9,052 nt of DNA from NS-11 sp036505795 (GTDB taxonomy: Bacteria; Nitrospirota; Nitrospiria; Nitrospirales; NS-4), in NCBI GenBank assembly GCA_036505795.1, contig DASXSU010000013.1, forward strand, positions 1 to 9,052, read 5' to 3'. Below, one piece after another: positions 1-5,636 of this stretch; the first letter of the stretch is position 1; every line of letters begins with the position of its first letter. The notes under the pieces were generated by a model, which was given only the letters and a program-made list of their open reading frames with translations, was not told the DNA's origin and ran no database searches. The position numbers and the translations under genes are program-made.

Positions 1-655
1 CCGTGTCGGTCTGAAACCCGAGGTCCGTGGCGCGAAGTAGGCTGTTCACAACGCCTTCAACGGCATTGCGTTGTGCTGGTGTAGGGGTGCCGCTCACAGC
101 ATTGAATGCCGCAGCGGTCGGGGGCCCCGCCGGCAGGGTGAACCTGCCGTTATCCGCTTCGCCGTAAATCGTCGTGCGATTTAGCCCGATGGTGTGAGGC
201 AGCCGGTCGAACTCAAAATCGAACTGGAATGTATTATACCGGCCGGCCCTCAGGAAATATGACCCATCCGTCCGCGTCATGTTGGTTCCTCCGAATTCGA
301 GAAACCGCGATGCGAGCTCATCCTCGGTTTTCAGGCGCAGCCGCGGAATAGTCGGTTTGCCGTCGAGGTCCCGGTACTCTTTCAGGGTTGGCGAATTCGT
401 GTTGCCGCTCAAGGTCTGGCCTCCAACTTCTATTTCGCCCTCCACCTTATAAGGGAGACTCGCTGTCCATGACTTGGGATTGAATGTCTCCCGTTGTGCC
501 GTACTTTCTTTCTGTTCCTCGCCCCGCCCCGACGTTCTTGGCGCCTCAGCCCACGCCCACATGGCGGCTCCTAACGGCAGCAGAAGTCCGCATAGAACAG
601 CCGATCTCAGCTCAACCCCATGGTGTCTGGCCAGGTTCTTACCTCGTAAACACAA
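1..655 (-). CDS. MtrB/PioB-type outer-membrane beta-barrel, 5' part only (runs off left edge)
   Basis: One frame stays open on the minus strand from about 655 to the window edge, giving about 218 codons. The N-terminus reads as a signal peptide: a basic stretch (KNLARHHGVELR), a hydrophobic core (LCGLLLPLGAAM), then WAWA before the mature EAPRTS. The mature part has features of MtrB/PioB porins: GEIEVGGQTLSGN, then LKEYRDLDGKPTIPRLRL, then YFLRAGRYNTFQFDFEFDRLPHTIGLNRTTIYG. In that family these are early barrel strands around a porin that sheathes a decahaem cytochrome, and the gene directly upstream encodes one. The start is uncertain. TTG at 655 overlaps the cytochrome gene by 17 bases but has no Shine-Dalgarno. 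CTG at 634 has GAGGT (645-641) six bases upstream. ATG at 621 is out of frame and stops after four codons. No CXXC is seen in the visible mature part, unlike Shewanella MtrB. Family call is confident; the start is not. Confidence 0.82.
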   Translation of the reverse strand, partial: MCLRGKNLARHHGVELRSAVLCGLLLPLGAAMWAWAEAPRTSGRGEEQKESTAQRETFNPKSWTASLPYKVEGEIEVGGQTLSGNTNSPTLKEYRDLDGKPTIPRLRLKTEDELASRFLEFGGTNMTRTDGSYFLRAGRYNTFQFDFEFDRLPHTIGLNRTTIYGEADNGRFTLPAGPPTAAAFNAVSGTPTPAQRNAVEGVVNSLLRATDLGFQTDT

Positions 656-1625
656 AGCCGGATGGATGGTTTGACCCATGGATGTTGGCGTGACAACCTA
701 CGCAGCCCCTTCCGATGTTGCGTCGGTCGGCGGGGTTCTGGAAGGCGGTAGAAGGATGACCGCTCTGGTCATGGCATTGTTGGCAAAGCCTTGGGGCGCG
801 CATCCGCAGCAATCTGACGTTGTTACTTCCATGCGCCACGTGGCAGTTCCGGCAGTCCTCGCGGACCGGTGGATGCTCGTAAAGGAATGGCCCCCGTTTG
901 TCCATATGGCAGCGGTAGCAGTTCTCGTTGATGCTGTTCTCCGGTATCAGCTTCTCGGTGATCGTGCCATGAACGTTGTGGCAATCCGCACACTGAAGTT
1001 TGCCCTCGCGGACCGGCATGTGGGACCAATTCTGGAACATCGCGGCCTTGATGGCGTGGCATTCGCTACAAAGCTGGAGTTGCGAAGGAGCCTTTAATTG
1101 TGCGCGTACGGTTTGCGGCGCCTTGATGGAATGACACGAGGTGCAGGCCAGATCGCGCATCTCGTGCGGGCTGCCCTGCCAGAAAATGCGTCGGCCCTGC
1201 GCATGACACTGCAGGCAGACCGCGTTTCTTTGTGCGATGGTGTGTGTGGATGTCGTACCGAATCGTATGTGAAAGGCCGGGTTGGTGGGATCCTCAACAT
1301 GCCTGCTGCTCGGGCCATGGCAGGCTTCGCATCCGTAGCGCTGAAGTTCGGTGCGGGATACTGCGGTGCCGAGGATTTTGCCATGGAGCGTCGGCTCCAT
1401 CTTCTTATGTTGCTCCGCATGGCACTCCAGGCACTTCTGCCATCCCACATAGCCGGCGTCTTTGATGGTCGGTGGATCGACGACGGCTCTGTCGAATTCC
1501 GGCGGCCGGCCGCCGGAACAATTTAGGAGAAGGCCGCTAATGGCAAGACACCCAATGAGCCCCGCCATGAGCCTTACCGCTGGCCGGACGCGGCCGTGTG
1601 TCGTCGTAATTGGTTCGTCCCTCAT
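639..1625 (-). CDS. Decahaem c-type cytochrome, DmsE/MtrA/PioA family
   Basis: This 328-residue exported cytochrome carries ten CXXCH haem-binding motifs, starting at residues 65, 99, 137, 161, 186, 212, 236, 258, 281 and 308. The haem count and the stretches around them (REGKLQCADCHNVHG, MDKRGPFLYEHPPVREDC, RAPRLCQQCH) match the DmsE/MtrA family, whose members form a haem wire inside an MtrB-type porin and pass electrons between periplasm and cell surface. The N-terminus has a basic stretch and a hydrophobic segment (about 17-35) ending LLLNC. That could be an unusual lipobox (Asn at -1) or a plain export signal. The start ATG lies one base after the stop of the upstream monohaem cytochrome gene, so translation is probably coupled. 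The ATG at codon 20 would remove the basic region of the signal and is less likely. The porin gene follows on the same strand. Direction of electron flow cannot be read from the sequence. Confidence 0.95.
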   Translation of the reverse strand: MRDEPITTTHGRVRPAVRLMAGLIGCLAISGLLLNCSGGRPPEFDRAVVDPPTIKDAGYVGWQKCLECHAEQHKKMEPTLHGKILGTAVSRTELQRYGCEACHGPSSRHVEDPTNPAFHIRFGTTSTHTIAQRNAVCLQCHAQGRRIFWQGSPHEMRDLACTSCHSIKAPQTVRAQLKAPSQLQLCSECHAIKAAMFQNWSHMPVREGKLQCADCHNVHGTITEKLIPENSINENCYRCHMDKRGPFLYEHPPVREDCRNCHVAHGSNNVRLLRMRAPRLCQQCHDQSGHPSTAFQNPADRRNIGRGCVGCHANIHGSNHPSGFVFTR

Positions 1626-1626
1626 C

Positions 1627-1965
1627 TCACTTTAAGGTGAGCAGGTACGCTACGAGCGACTCCAATTCCTCATCGGTCCCCTTGAACGGGGACATCTTGC
1701 TTTCGGGGTTTATCGCCTTGGGGTTTTTCAGAAACGTCTGTAACCACTGTGCGTCCCGCTTGGACGCAACATCGGACAGAGGCGGGCCTAGTTTTCCTCC
1801 CTTGCCTTGGATCATGTGGCACGCAGCGCACCGCTTGGCGCTATAGATCTTTTCTCCTGGGGCTGGATCGGCGGCGGCCTGTGCCGAGGGGAGAAAGCTA
1901 CAGAAGACGAGCGCGACAGGCAGGACCGCCAGGATCAACGCAGAGACCTTCGAAATCGCTCTCAT
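1627..1965 (-). CDS. Secreted monohaem class I cytochrome c
   Basis: This is a 112-residue protein with a signal peptide (hydrophobic 8-24, probable cleavage after SAQA at residue 30). A small class I cytochrome c domain follows: one CAACH at residues 46-50, a GPPLSDV segment, and an axial methionine candidate at residue 91 (SKMSPF), with a C-terminal helix (EELESLVAYLLTLK). The layout is that of soluble periplasmic electron carriers. The ATG is preceded by AGGAGG at 1979-1974 with eight bases of spacing, which fixes the start. It is the first gene of a tight cluster with the decahaem cytochrome and the porin. By analogy with MtoD next to MtoAB, or PioC next to PioAB, it probably carries electrons between the decahaem protein and the inner-membrane chain. 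That role is inferred from position and size. Confidence 0.93.
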   Translation of the reverse strand: MRAISKVSALILAVLPVALVFCSFLPSAQAAADPAPGEKIYSAKRCAACHMIQGKGGKLGPPLSDVASKRDAQWLQTFLKNPKAINPESKMSPFKGTDEELESLVAYLLTLK

Positions 1966-1973
1966 GGACTACG

Positions 1974-1979
1974 CCTCCT
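1974..1979 (-). promoter_or_regulatory. Shine-Dalgarno of the monohaem cytochrome c gene
   Basis: Perfect AGGAGG on the minus strand, eight bases before the ATG at 1965. It is the strongest ribosome binding site in the cytochrome cluster and supports this gene as first in the operon, with the next two genes relying on coupling. Confidence 0.8.
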
Positions 1980-2021
1980 GTCTGGTCAAGGCAAGCCGTA
2001 TGGCGATCTAGGTTCGCGGGA

Positions 2022-2050
2022 ATCTTCGCAAAAAATAAAGCGCCGTTCAA
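2022..2050 (-). promoter_or_regulatory. Possible sigma70-like promoter of the cytochrome cluster
   Basis: On the minus strand TTGAAC (2050-2045) is followed after 17 bases by GAAGAT (2027-2022), about 57 bases before the cytochrome c start. The -35 is a good match and the -10 is poor (three of six). The surrounding DNA is A+T-rich. Read-through from the upstream LuxR gene is an alternative source of transcript. Confidence 0.3.
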
Positions 2051-2149
2051 GGGTAAATTTTTAAGGCTAATATAGCAAGGATGTTTGGAAGCGCGTGCCG
2101 TAAAGCTGGATGCCGCGATTGTAACAACTCAAATTTTTTTACGTGGATC

Positions 2150-2170
2150 AGAAAGAGTGCAGGGTCACTC
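2150..2170 (-). terminator. Weak terminator-like hairpin after the first LuxR gene
   Basis: Just past the LuxR stop, GAGTG (2170-2166) and CACTC (2159-2155) form a five-base stem with a six-base loop, followed on the transcript by TTTCT. Stem and T-tract are short, so termination would be partial at best. If it is leaky, the regulator could be co-transcribed with the cytochrome genes. Confidence 0.3.
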
Positions 2171-2174
2171 CGCG

Positions 2175-2783
2175 TTATCTGGAGATGACATTTTCCGCAG
2201 GAGCCGCTATGGCCATGACAACTCCTGTGCGCGTGCTGGTTCGCGTTTTTTCCATGATATGCTTGATGTGTTCTTTCGTGGTCTGTACCGTCACGTTGAT
2301 GGCCTTAGCAATTTCCTTATTGGTCAAGCCCTTCAGAAGAAACCCCACGACGGCCACCTCTCTGGGAGTGAGCTGAAATTCTTCCAGTCGGCTGACGGAC
2401 TTGCGAGCAGAGATCACGTCGAGGGTAAAGAAAACGGTGCTTTCAGTGTCGTGACCCACCCCTGCCGGCAACCCTATGGCCGCCACGAAGATGTGCCCCT
2501 CGCGCCCTTTGATCACGCGTTTGACATTAAATTCTTCCCAATCTTTGGGATGATTCCGTAAATCCAATAATTCGGCGATTTCCTTCGCGATCTTTATGAC
2601 CGCCGGCGGCAATGTTTCGTCTTGCTCTTCGGTCACAACCCGCATTTGCTGGCACAAATAGCGAGCTCGCGCATCGGTCCACAGAATCCGCCCACTCAGC
2701 GTGATGACGAGGATGCCGTGTCCAGCTCGCTGGTCTGCGAAAGACTGAGTCTTTTCGCAGTACAGATCTAATCCTTTGTCCAC
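2175..2783 (-). CDS. LuxR-type transcriptional regulator with PAS-like N-terminus
   Basis: This 202-residue protein has a clear C-terminal LuxR/GerE helix-turn-helix (about 137-195): LTPRE at 138-142, KGLTNKEIAKAINV at 151-164, and recognition helix TTKEHIKHIMEKT at 168-180. The N-terminal part is not a CheY-like receiver. It begins HGILVITLSGRILWTDARARYL, which resembles the start of a PAS fold, so a small ligand or redox signal is more likely than phosphotransfer, though this is inferred. The start is GTG at 2783, with GAGGGGGC seven bases upstream on the transcript. It lies upstream of the cytochrome cluster on the same strand, separated by 209 bases, and is a natural candidate to control it. 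The protein encoded at 4991-4386 is a paralogue whose DNA-binding motifs fall at the same residue numbers. Confidence 0.9.
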   Translation of the reverse strand: MDKGLDLYCEKTQSFADQRAGHGILVITLSGRILWTDARARYLCQQMRVVTEEQDETLPPAVIKIAKEIAELLDLRNHPKDWEEFNVKRVIKGREGHIFVAAIGLPAGVGHDTESTVFFTLDVISARKSVSRLEEFQLTPREVAVVGFLLKGLTNKEIAKAINVTVQTTKEHIKHIMEKTRTSTRTGVVMAIAAPAENVISR

Positions 2784-2853
2784 CGGAAGCCCCCTCGTAC
2801 TAAGTATCCCAAGCCAGACCAGGGCACGACATTGCCGTACCCCTGCAGTCTTA

Positions 2854-2896
2854 TCGGTCGATATCGAGGATTCAGGGATATGAGAGTTCGGTCGAT
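2854..2896. repeat. Direct repeat TCGGTCGAT x2 with overlapping palindrome
   Basis: Exact nine-base copies lie at 2854-2862 and 2888-2896, 34 bases apart start to start. The first overlaps the perfect palindrome TCGATATCGA (2858-2867). The position between two divergent genes fits an operator, but no binding protein is known. Confidence 0.5.
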
Positions 2897-3105
2897 TCCA
2901 TGAAAAACGCTGACAAAGAAGCGGGGAGGAAGTGCCCTAATGATCCGGCATCTTTAAGCTCTTCCCCCTTTGGAAAATACTCCGTCTTAAGATGAAATTC
3001 ACCCTTAAATAGGAGACTGTAAATATAAGACTGCTACCGTACCCTGCGTGTGTCCCGCTGAAGGGGTTGATACGCGGAGTAGTAACGCGAAAGTGAATTC
3101 TGTTT

Positions 3106-3114
3106 AAAGGAGGT
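3106..3114 (+). promoter_or_regulatory. Shine-Dalgarno of the outer-membrane protein gene
   Basis: AAAGGAGGT ends four bases before the ATG at 3119. A second in-frame ATG at 3134 would sit 19 bases away, so the first is favoured despite the short spacing. Confidence 0.75.
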
Positions 3115-3118
3115 TCCA

Positions 3119-3796
3119 ATGGGCAGCGTAATCATGGTCCGGTGGATTGCGTTTAGTATCGGAGTGCTTAGCGTGCTTTCTCTAGCGCTGCCTGCGCAGG
3201 CAGAATGGTATGTGGGGGCCGGCGTGGGCGCGGTCGTTCCGCAAAATCTCACCAATAACGAAGGCAGTGGCAGTTTCTTTCGTTTTTCCGCTGTGGGGAC
3301 CCACTTTACGGATATACGCTTGTCACCCGGAGTTGCTCTCGACGGAAAAGTGGGGTATTTCTTTCAACGAGTTCCCTGGCTTGGCCTAGAGGCGGACATT
3401 TTACTGAGTAGGCCCAAAGTCAAAGACCAGACCTTCTCCGGCCAGTCGAGTTTCTTCTTTGCCAGAGGGACGATCACCGAGGGGCATGCACGCGTGATCG
3501 CGCCGGCGCTGAATGTGATCCTGCGATATCCTGGTGACCGGCTGCAGCCCTATATCGGCGGCGGGCCCGTAGTGGCCTTTATCAAAGTATTTGACGACGG
3601 GGGCACCAGTTCCGAGATCGGATACAACGCGTTCGCAGGGATTCGATGGCTGGTGACGCGCAATGTAGGACTCTTCGCGGAAGCCAAATACCTCCGCGCA
3701 TCCTACATCGCCGAGGACGTGCTCTCGCCCGGATTAGGGATCAAGGGCGACTATTCAGCAAGCCACATCTTCGTCGGGACTTCAGTTCATTTTTAG
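3119..3796 (+). CDS. Outer-membrane beta-barrel protein (OmpA-barrel/porin-like)
   Basis: This is a 225-residue protein with a signal peptide (MVRWIAFSIGVLSVLSLALPAQA, cleavage likely after residue 28) and a mature protein made of alternating beta-strand segments. It starts EWYVGAGVGAVVP, has paired strands such as LDGKVGYFFQRVPWLGLEADILL and LQPYIGGGPVVAFI, and ends IFVGTSVHF. The final aromatic residue is the usual BAM insertion signal. Size and pattern fit the eight-stranded barrel family often annotated as an outer-membrane beta-barrel domain or opacity-like porin. No OmpA peptidoglycan-binding domain follows, so it is barrel only. It stands alone on the plus strand, convergent with the PilZ gene (22-base gap, no terminator seen). 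Whether it works with the electron conduit is unknown. Confidence 0.85.
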   Translation: MGSVIMVRWIAFSIGVLSVLSLALPAQAEWYVGAGVGAVVPQNLTNNEGSGSFFRFSAVGTHFTDIRLSPGVALDGKVGYFFQRVPWLGLEADILLSRPKVKDQTFSGQSSFFFARGTITEGHARVIAPALNVILRYPGDRLQPYIGGGPVVAFIKVFDDGGTSSEIGYNAFAGIRWLVTRNVGLFAEAKYLRASYIAEDVLSPGLGIKGDYSASHIFVGTSVHF

Positions 3797-3818
3797 GATT
3801 TAGGAAGCCCACCGGTAT

Positions 3819-4331
3819 CTAGAGTAGGTAGAAACCCAACATCTGCTGCGAGTAAGGTTCAAGGTGTTCAAACTGTACTCCCATCGTCACTCCTTTAGGC
3901 TTCGTCGTGACCCAGCGAATCCTGCCTGTGAGCAGAATTCGAGAACGGGAAGCGTCATCCAATGTGACTACGAGGCGCAGTGAAGCGCCCATCTCGACAT
4001 CAGTCAGGTGATTTGCCTCCACTCGCATACCGGCCGAGGAGATGTCCGAGAGGGTGCACAGCCCTTCGATTTGTCGTCCGTGTTGAAACAATTTGTACTC
4101 GCCCGATAGCCGACAGGGCTTTCGGCGCTGTGAGCGCACATTGATGAACACTTTAAAGGAGTGGCCACATGCGCAAACAAAATCGAAGGGATGGGCGAAG
4201 TGAGGCGGCAGTTCCCTGATGCAACCGGCTCGTGCCGCATGACACATAGGACAGTCGATTCGGTAACCGCCCCTTGGACCGGCATGAATCGTGAGGTAGT
4301 CGTACATTTGATTCCGTAGCTTATTCGTCAT
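3819..4331 (-). CDS. PilZ-domain protein with N-terminal zinc-ribbon-like module
   Basis: This is a 170-residue protein without signal or membrane segment. The N-terminal third has CPMC at 27-30 and CACGH at 53-57, the spacing of a zinc ribbon. Then comes the PilZ signature: R70-K-P-C-R74 (RxxxR) and D96-I-S-S-A-G101 (DxSxxG), followed by barrel strands (LRLVVTL, ILLTGRIRW, GVTMGVQFEHL). The two motifs are those that bind cyclic di-GMP in PilZ proteins and both are intact, so binding is likely. The output is unknown. It lies 54 bases downstream of the second LuxR gene on the same strand and is probably co-transcribed. ATG 4331 has no strong ribosome site; the ATG at codon 9 (4307) is an alternative that leaves both modules intact. 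Confidence 0.85.
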   Translation of the reverse strand: MTNKLRNQMYDYLTIHAGPRGGYRIDCPMCHAARAGCIRELPPHFAHPFDFVCACGHSFKVFINVRSQRRKPCRLSGEYKLFQHGRQIEGLCTLSDISSAGMRVEANHLTDVEMGASLRLVVTLDDASRSRILLTGRIRWVTTKPKGVTMGVQFEHLEPYSQQMLGFYLL

Positions 4332-4385
4332 CAGAGGCTCAAAGTGTCCAATTGAAGGGTTCTTTCAAGGTTTCTCTCCTGATCA

Positions 4386-4991
4386 TCAGGATAACGGCTT
4401 CTGCGTATATCCGGCTATTGCGATCACAATGCCGGTCCTGGTCATAGTCGCTGTCTTCTTCATAATGTTCTTGATGTGTTCTTTGATGGTCTGTTCAGAT
4501 ACCCGGATGGCGTTGGCAATCTCTTTGTTGGTCCACCCTTTGAGGAGATGCTGAACCACGACCACCTCCTTTTCGGTCAAATGAAAAAGTTTCTGGGCCG
4601 TTCTGAGGACGTGTTTGGATTGACTGCCGGCTTCCTCAAGAATGAGGAGAATCCGGGATTGGCTCCGATCAAGTGGATCTGGAAGGGCGATGCCCTGGAC
4701 GAGAACTTGTTGTTGCCGATTGCCTAGGACGAATTTGACATACGGCGGGTCACTGTCTTTGATAGAGAACTCCGATAAGACGTCAGCAATGCTGCGGCAT
4801 GCCTCAAAGATTTTGGCAGGGATAATGCCCTTCGCTGCTTTGCCTTGCACCAGCTGAGTGATAAGATTACACAGCTTCCAGGCCTGCTGATCACTGTAGA
4901 CCAATCGCAGCGAACTGCTGAAGATCAGAAGGCCTTGCTCATCAAGCTCTTCTTTGCCATGTTCGCTGAGCGTGTTGTGTAATGCCGGCAT
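4386..4991 (-). CDS. LuxR-type transcriptional regulator, paralogue of the one at 2175-2783
   Basis: This 201-residue protein has a C-terminal LuxR/GerE helix-turn-helix (about 137-195): LTEKE at 138-142, KGWTNKEIANAIRV at 151-164, and recognition helix TIKEHIKNIMKKT at 168-180. It aligns residue for residue with the other LuxR protein through this domain; the shared tail TRTGxVxAIA is diagnostic of recent common ancestry. The N-terminal half is more divergent but again begins with a PAS-like strand pattern (GLLIFSSSLRLVYSDQQAWKL) and has no receiver domain. ATG 4991 has AGGTGG four bases upstream. The PilZ gene follows in the same direction, so the pair may link transcription control with c-di-GMP signalling. 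The leader contains a nested inverted repeat (5008-5043). Confidence 0.9.
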   Translation of the reverse strand: MPALHNTLSEHGKEELDEQGLLIFSSSLRLVYSDQQAWKLCNLITQLVQGKAAKGIIPAKIFEACRSIADVLSEFSIKDSDPPYVKFVLGNRQQQVLVQGIALPDPLDRSQSRILLILEEAGSQSKHVLRTAQKLFHLTEKEVVVVQHLLKGWTNKEIANAIRVSEQTIKEHIKNIMKKTATMTRTGIVIAIAGYTQKPLS

Positions 4992-5007
4992 TGGTCCACC
5001 TAATCTC

Positions 5008-5043
5008 TGGTCCGCTGCACCTTCTAGTGCACATTCTGGACCA
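5008..5043 (-). promoter_or_regulatory. Nested inverted repeat in the leader of the second LuxR gene
   Basis: Outer arms TGGTCC (5008-5013) and GGACCA (5038-5043) enclose inner arms TGCAC (5016-5020) and GTGCA (5027-5031), with a six-base loop. The element starts 17 bases upstream of the ATG. The 5' arm on the transcript, TGGTCCA (5043-5037), can also pair perfectly with TGGACCA (4998-4992), which directly abuts the start codon. It could be an operator or a leader RNA structure. Confidence 0.4.
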
Positions 5044-5159
5044 CGAGAAAGGGTATGACTCCGACGGACAATGACGGCTAAATTCGGCCAGCCTCGCCGA
5101 GACAGTTATGTCTTTGATTCCATAATGTATGTAGATAAAACCATTGCGGGGAATCGCCG

Positions 5160-5201
5160 GTATTCGTCAACAATGCTCTAAGTACGAATACTTGTACTTA
5201 G
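5160..5201. repeat. Two overlapping inverted repeats upstream of the small secreted protein gene
   Basis: CTAAGTAC (5178-5185) and GTACTTAG (5194-5201) are perfect eight-base arms with an eight-base spacer. GTATTCG (5160-5166) and CGAATAC (5185-5191) are perfect seven-base arms with an 18-base spacer. They share bases, so only one hairpin could form at a time. As DNA the first looks like a palindromic operator of the kind LuxR/NarL dimers bind. Confidence 0.5.
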
Positions 5202-5250
5202 GGTTAAGCGGGCATAGACTCGCGCAGCGACGAGACCTACATCTCAATGG

Positions 5251-5259
5251 GGAGGAAGG
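5251..5259 (+). promoter_or_regulatory. Shine-Dalgarno fixing the start at 5261
   Basis: GGAGGAAGG lies immediately upstream of ATG 5261. It shows that the longer reading from TTG 5144 is wrong; the protein then begins with a good signal peptide. Confidence 0.75.
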
Positions 5260-5260
5260 T

Positions 5261-5596
5261 ATGAACAGAGTGATCGCGGGCCTGGGAGTCCTATTCTACA
5301 TGTCTCTTGCGTTCGCAGGGGGAGGGGCGACGGCGAGTCAGCTAGGCGATCTACCGCCTGACCTGCAGATTAAAATCGCTCAACTTGGCCAAGTTCTCGG
5401 CGAAGCGATTCAGGATGGCCGGCTTACTGACGCACAGGTACAAAGCGCATTGAAAACCGGGGACGCCGCTGAGATGATCCGGGGACTTGGTCCAAAGGCG
5501 GCTCAGTTGCTGCAAGATATAGCCAGCGGCTTCAAAATGAGGTATACGGAGGAGGAGTTGAGCGCCATCCTGGGCGGACTGATCATCGCAAAGTAG
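5261..5596 (+). CDS. Small secreted protein of unknown function
   Basis: This 111-residue protein is one I do not recognise. It begins with a short signal peptide (MNRVIAGLGVLFYMSLAFA, cleavage likely after residue 19). The mature part of about 92 residues is helical in character: PPDLQIKIAQLGQVLGEAIQDG, then TDAQVQSALKTGDAAEMIRGL, PKAAQLLQDIASGF and TEEELSAILGGL. It has no cysteine, no further membrane segment and no metal motif. The helices are amphipathic and Gln/Leu-rich, so a helical periplasmic binding or adaptor protein is possible. It is divergent from the second LuxR gene and is followed after 40 bases by another unrecognised gene, with which it is probably co-transcribed. The strong ribosome site and clean export signal make it a real gene. 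Confidence 0.75.
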   Translation: MNRVIAGLGVLFYMSLAFAGGGATASQLGDLPPDLQIKIAQLGQVLGEAIQDGRLTDAQVQSALKTGDAAEMIRGLGPKAAQLLQDIASGFKMRYTEEELSAILGGLIIAK

Positions 5597-5636
5597 AAGT
5601 ACCTAATGGCGAGCAAATATCTCGGGTAGAGGCGAA

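Larger units (their letters stand above)
2784..3118. other. 335-base divergent intergenic region with repeats
   Basis: This region separates the LuxR gene (minus) from the outer-membrane protein gene (plus) and must hold both promoters. No convincing gene is seen; a 31-codon frame from ATG 2900 has no ribosome site. Visible elements are a nine-base direct repeat TCGGTCGAT (2854-2862, 2888-2896), a ten-base palindrome TCGATATCGA (2858-2867), and TACTAAGTA (2798-2806) close to the LuxR start. An A+T-rich stretch around 2990-3030 contains TATAAG (3024-3029), a possible -10 element for the plus-strand gene, without a good -35. Confidence 0.6.

Noticed and set aside
678..1526. Two long plus-strand open frames (678-1097 and 1098-1526)
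   Set aside because: They lie opposite the decahaem cytochrome gene, whose ten haem motifs prove the minus frame; no ribosome sites or family features.
2085..2561. Plus-strand frame of 158 codons
   Set aside because: Antisense to the LuxR gene, which has a clear helix-turn-helix; the frame has no family features.
2900..2995. 31-codon frame in the LuxR/outer-membrane protein intergenic region
   Set aside because: No ribosome site upstream and no recognisable feature; it lies in a region of promoters and repeats.
5144..5260. N-terminal extension of the small secreted protein from TTG 5144
   Set aside because: It would bury the signal peptide inside the protein and run through the inverted repeats; ATG 5261 has an adjacent Shine-Dalgarno.
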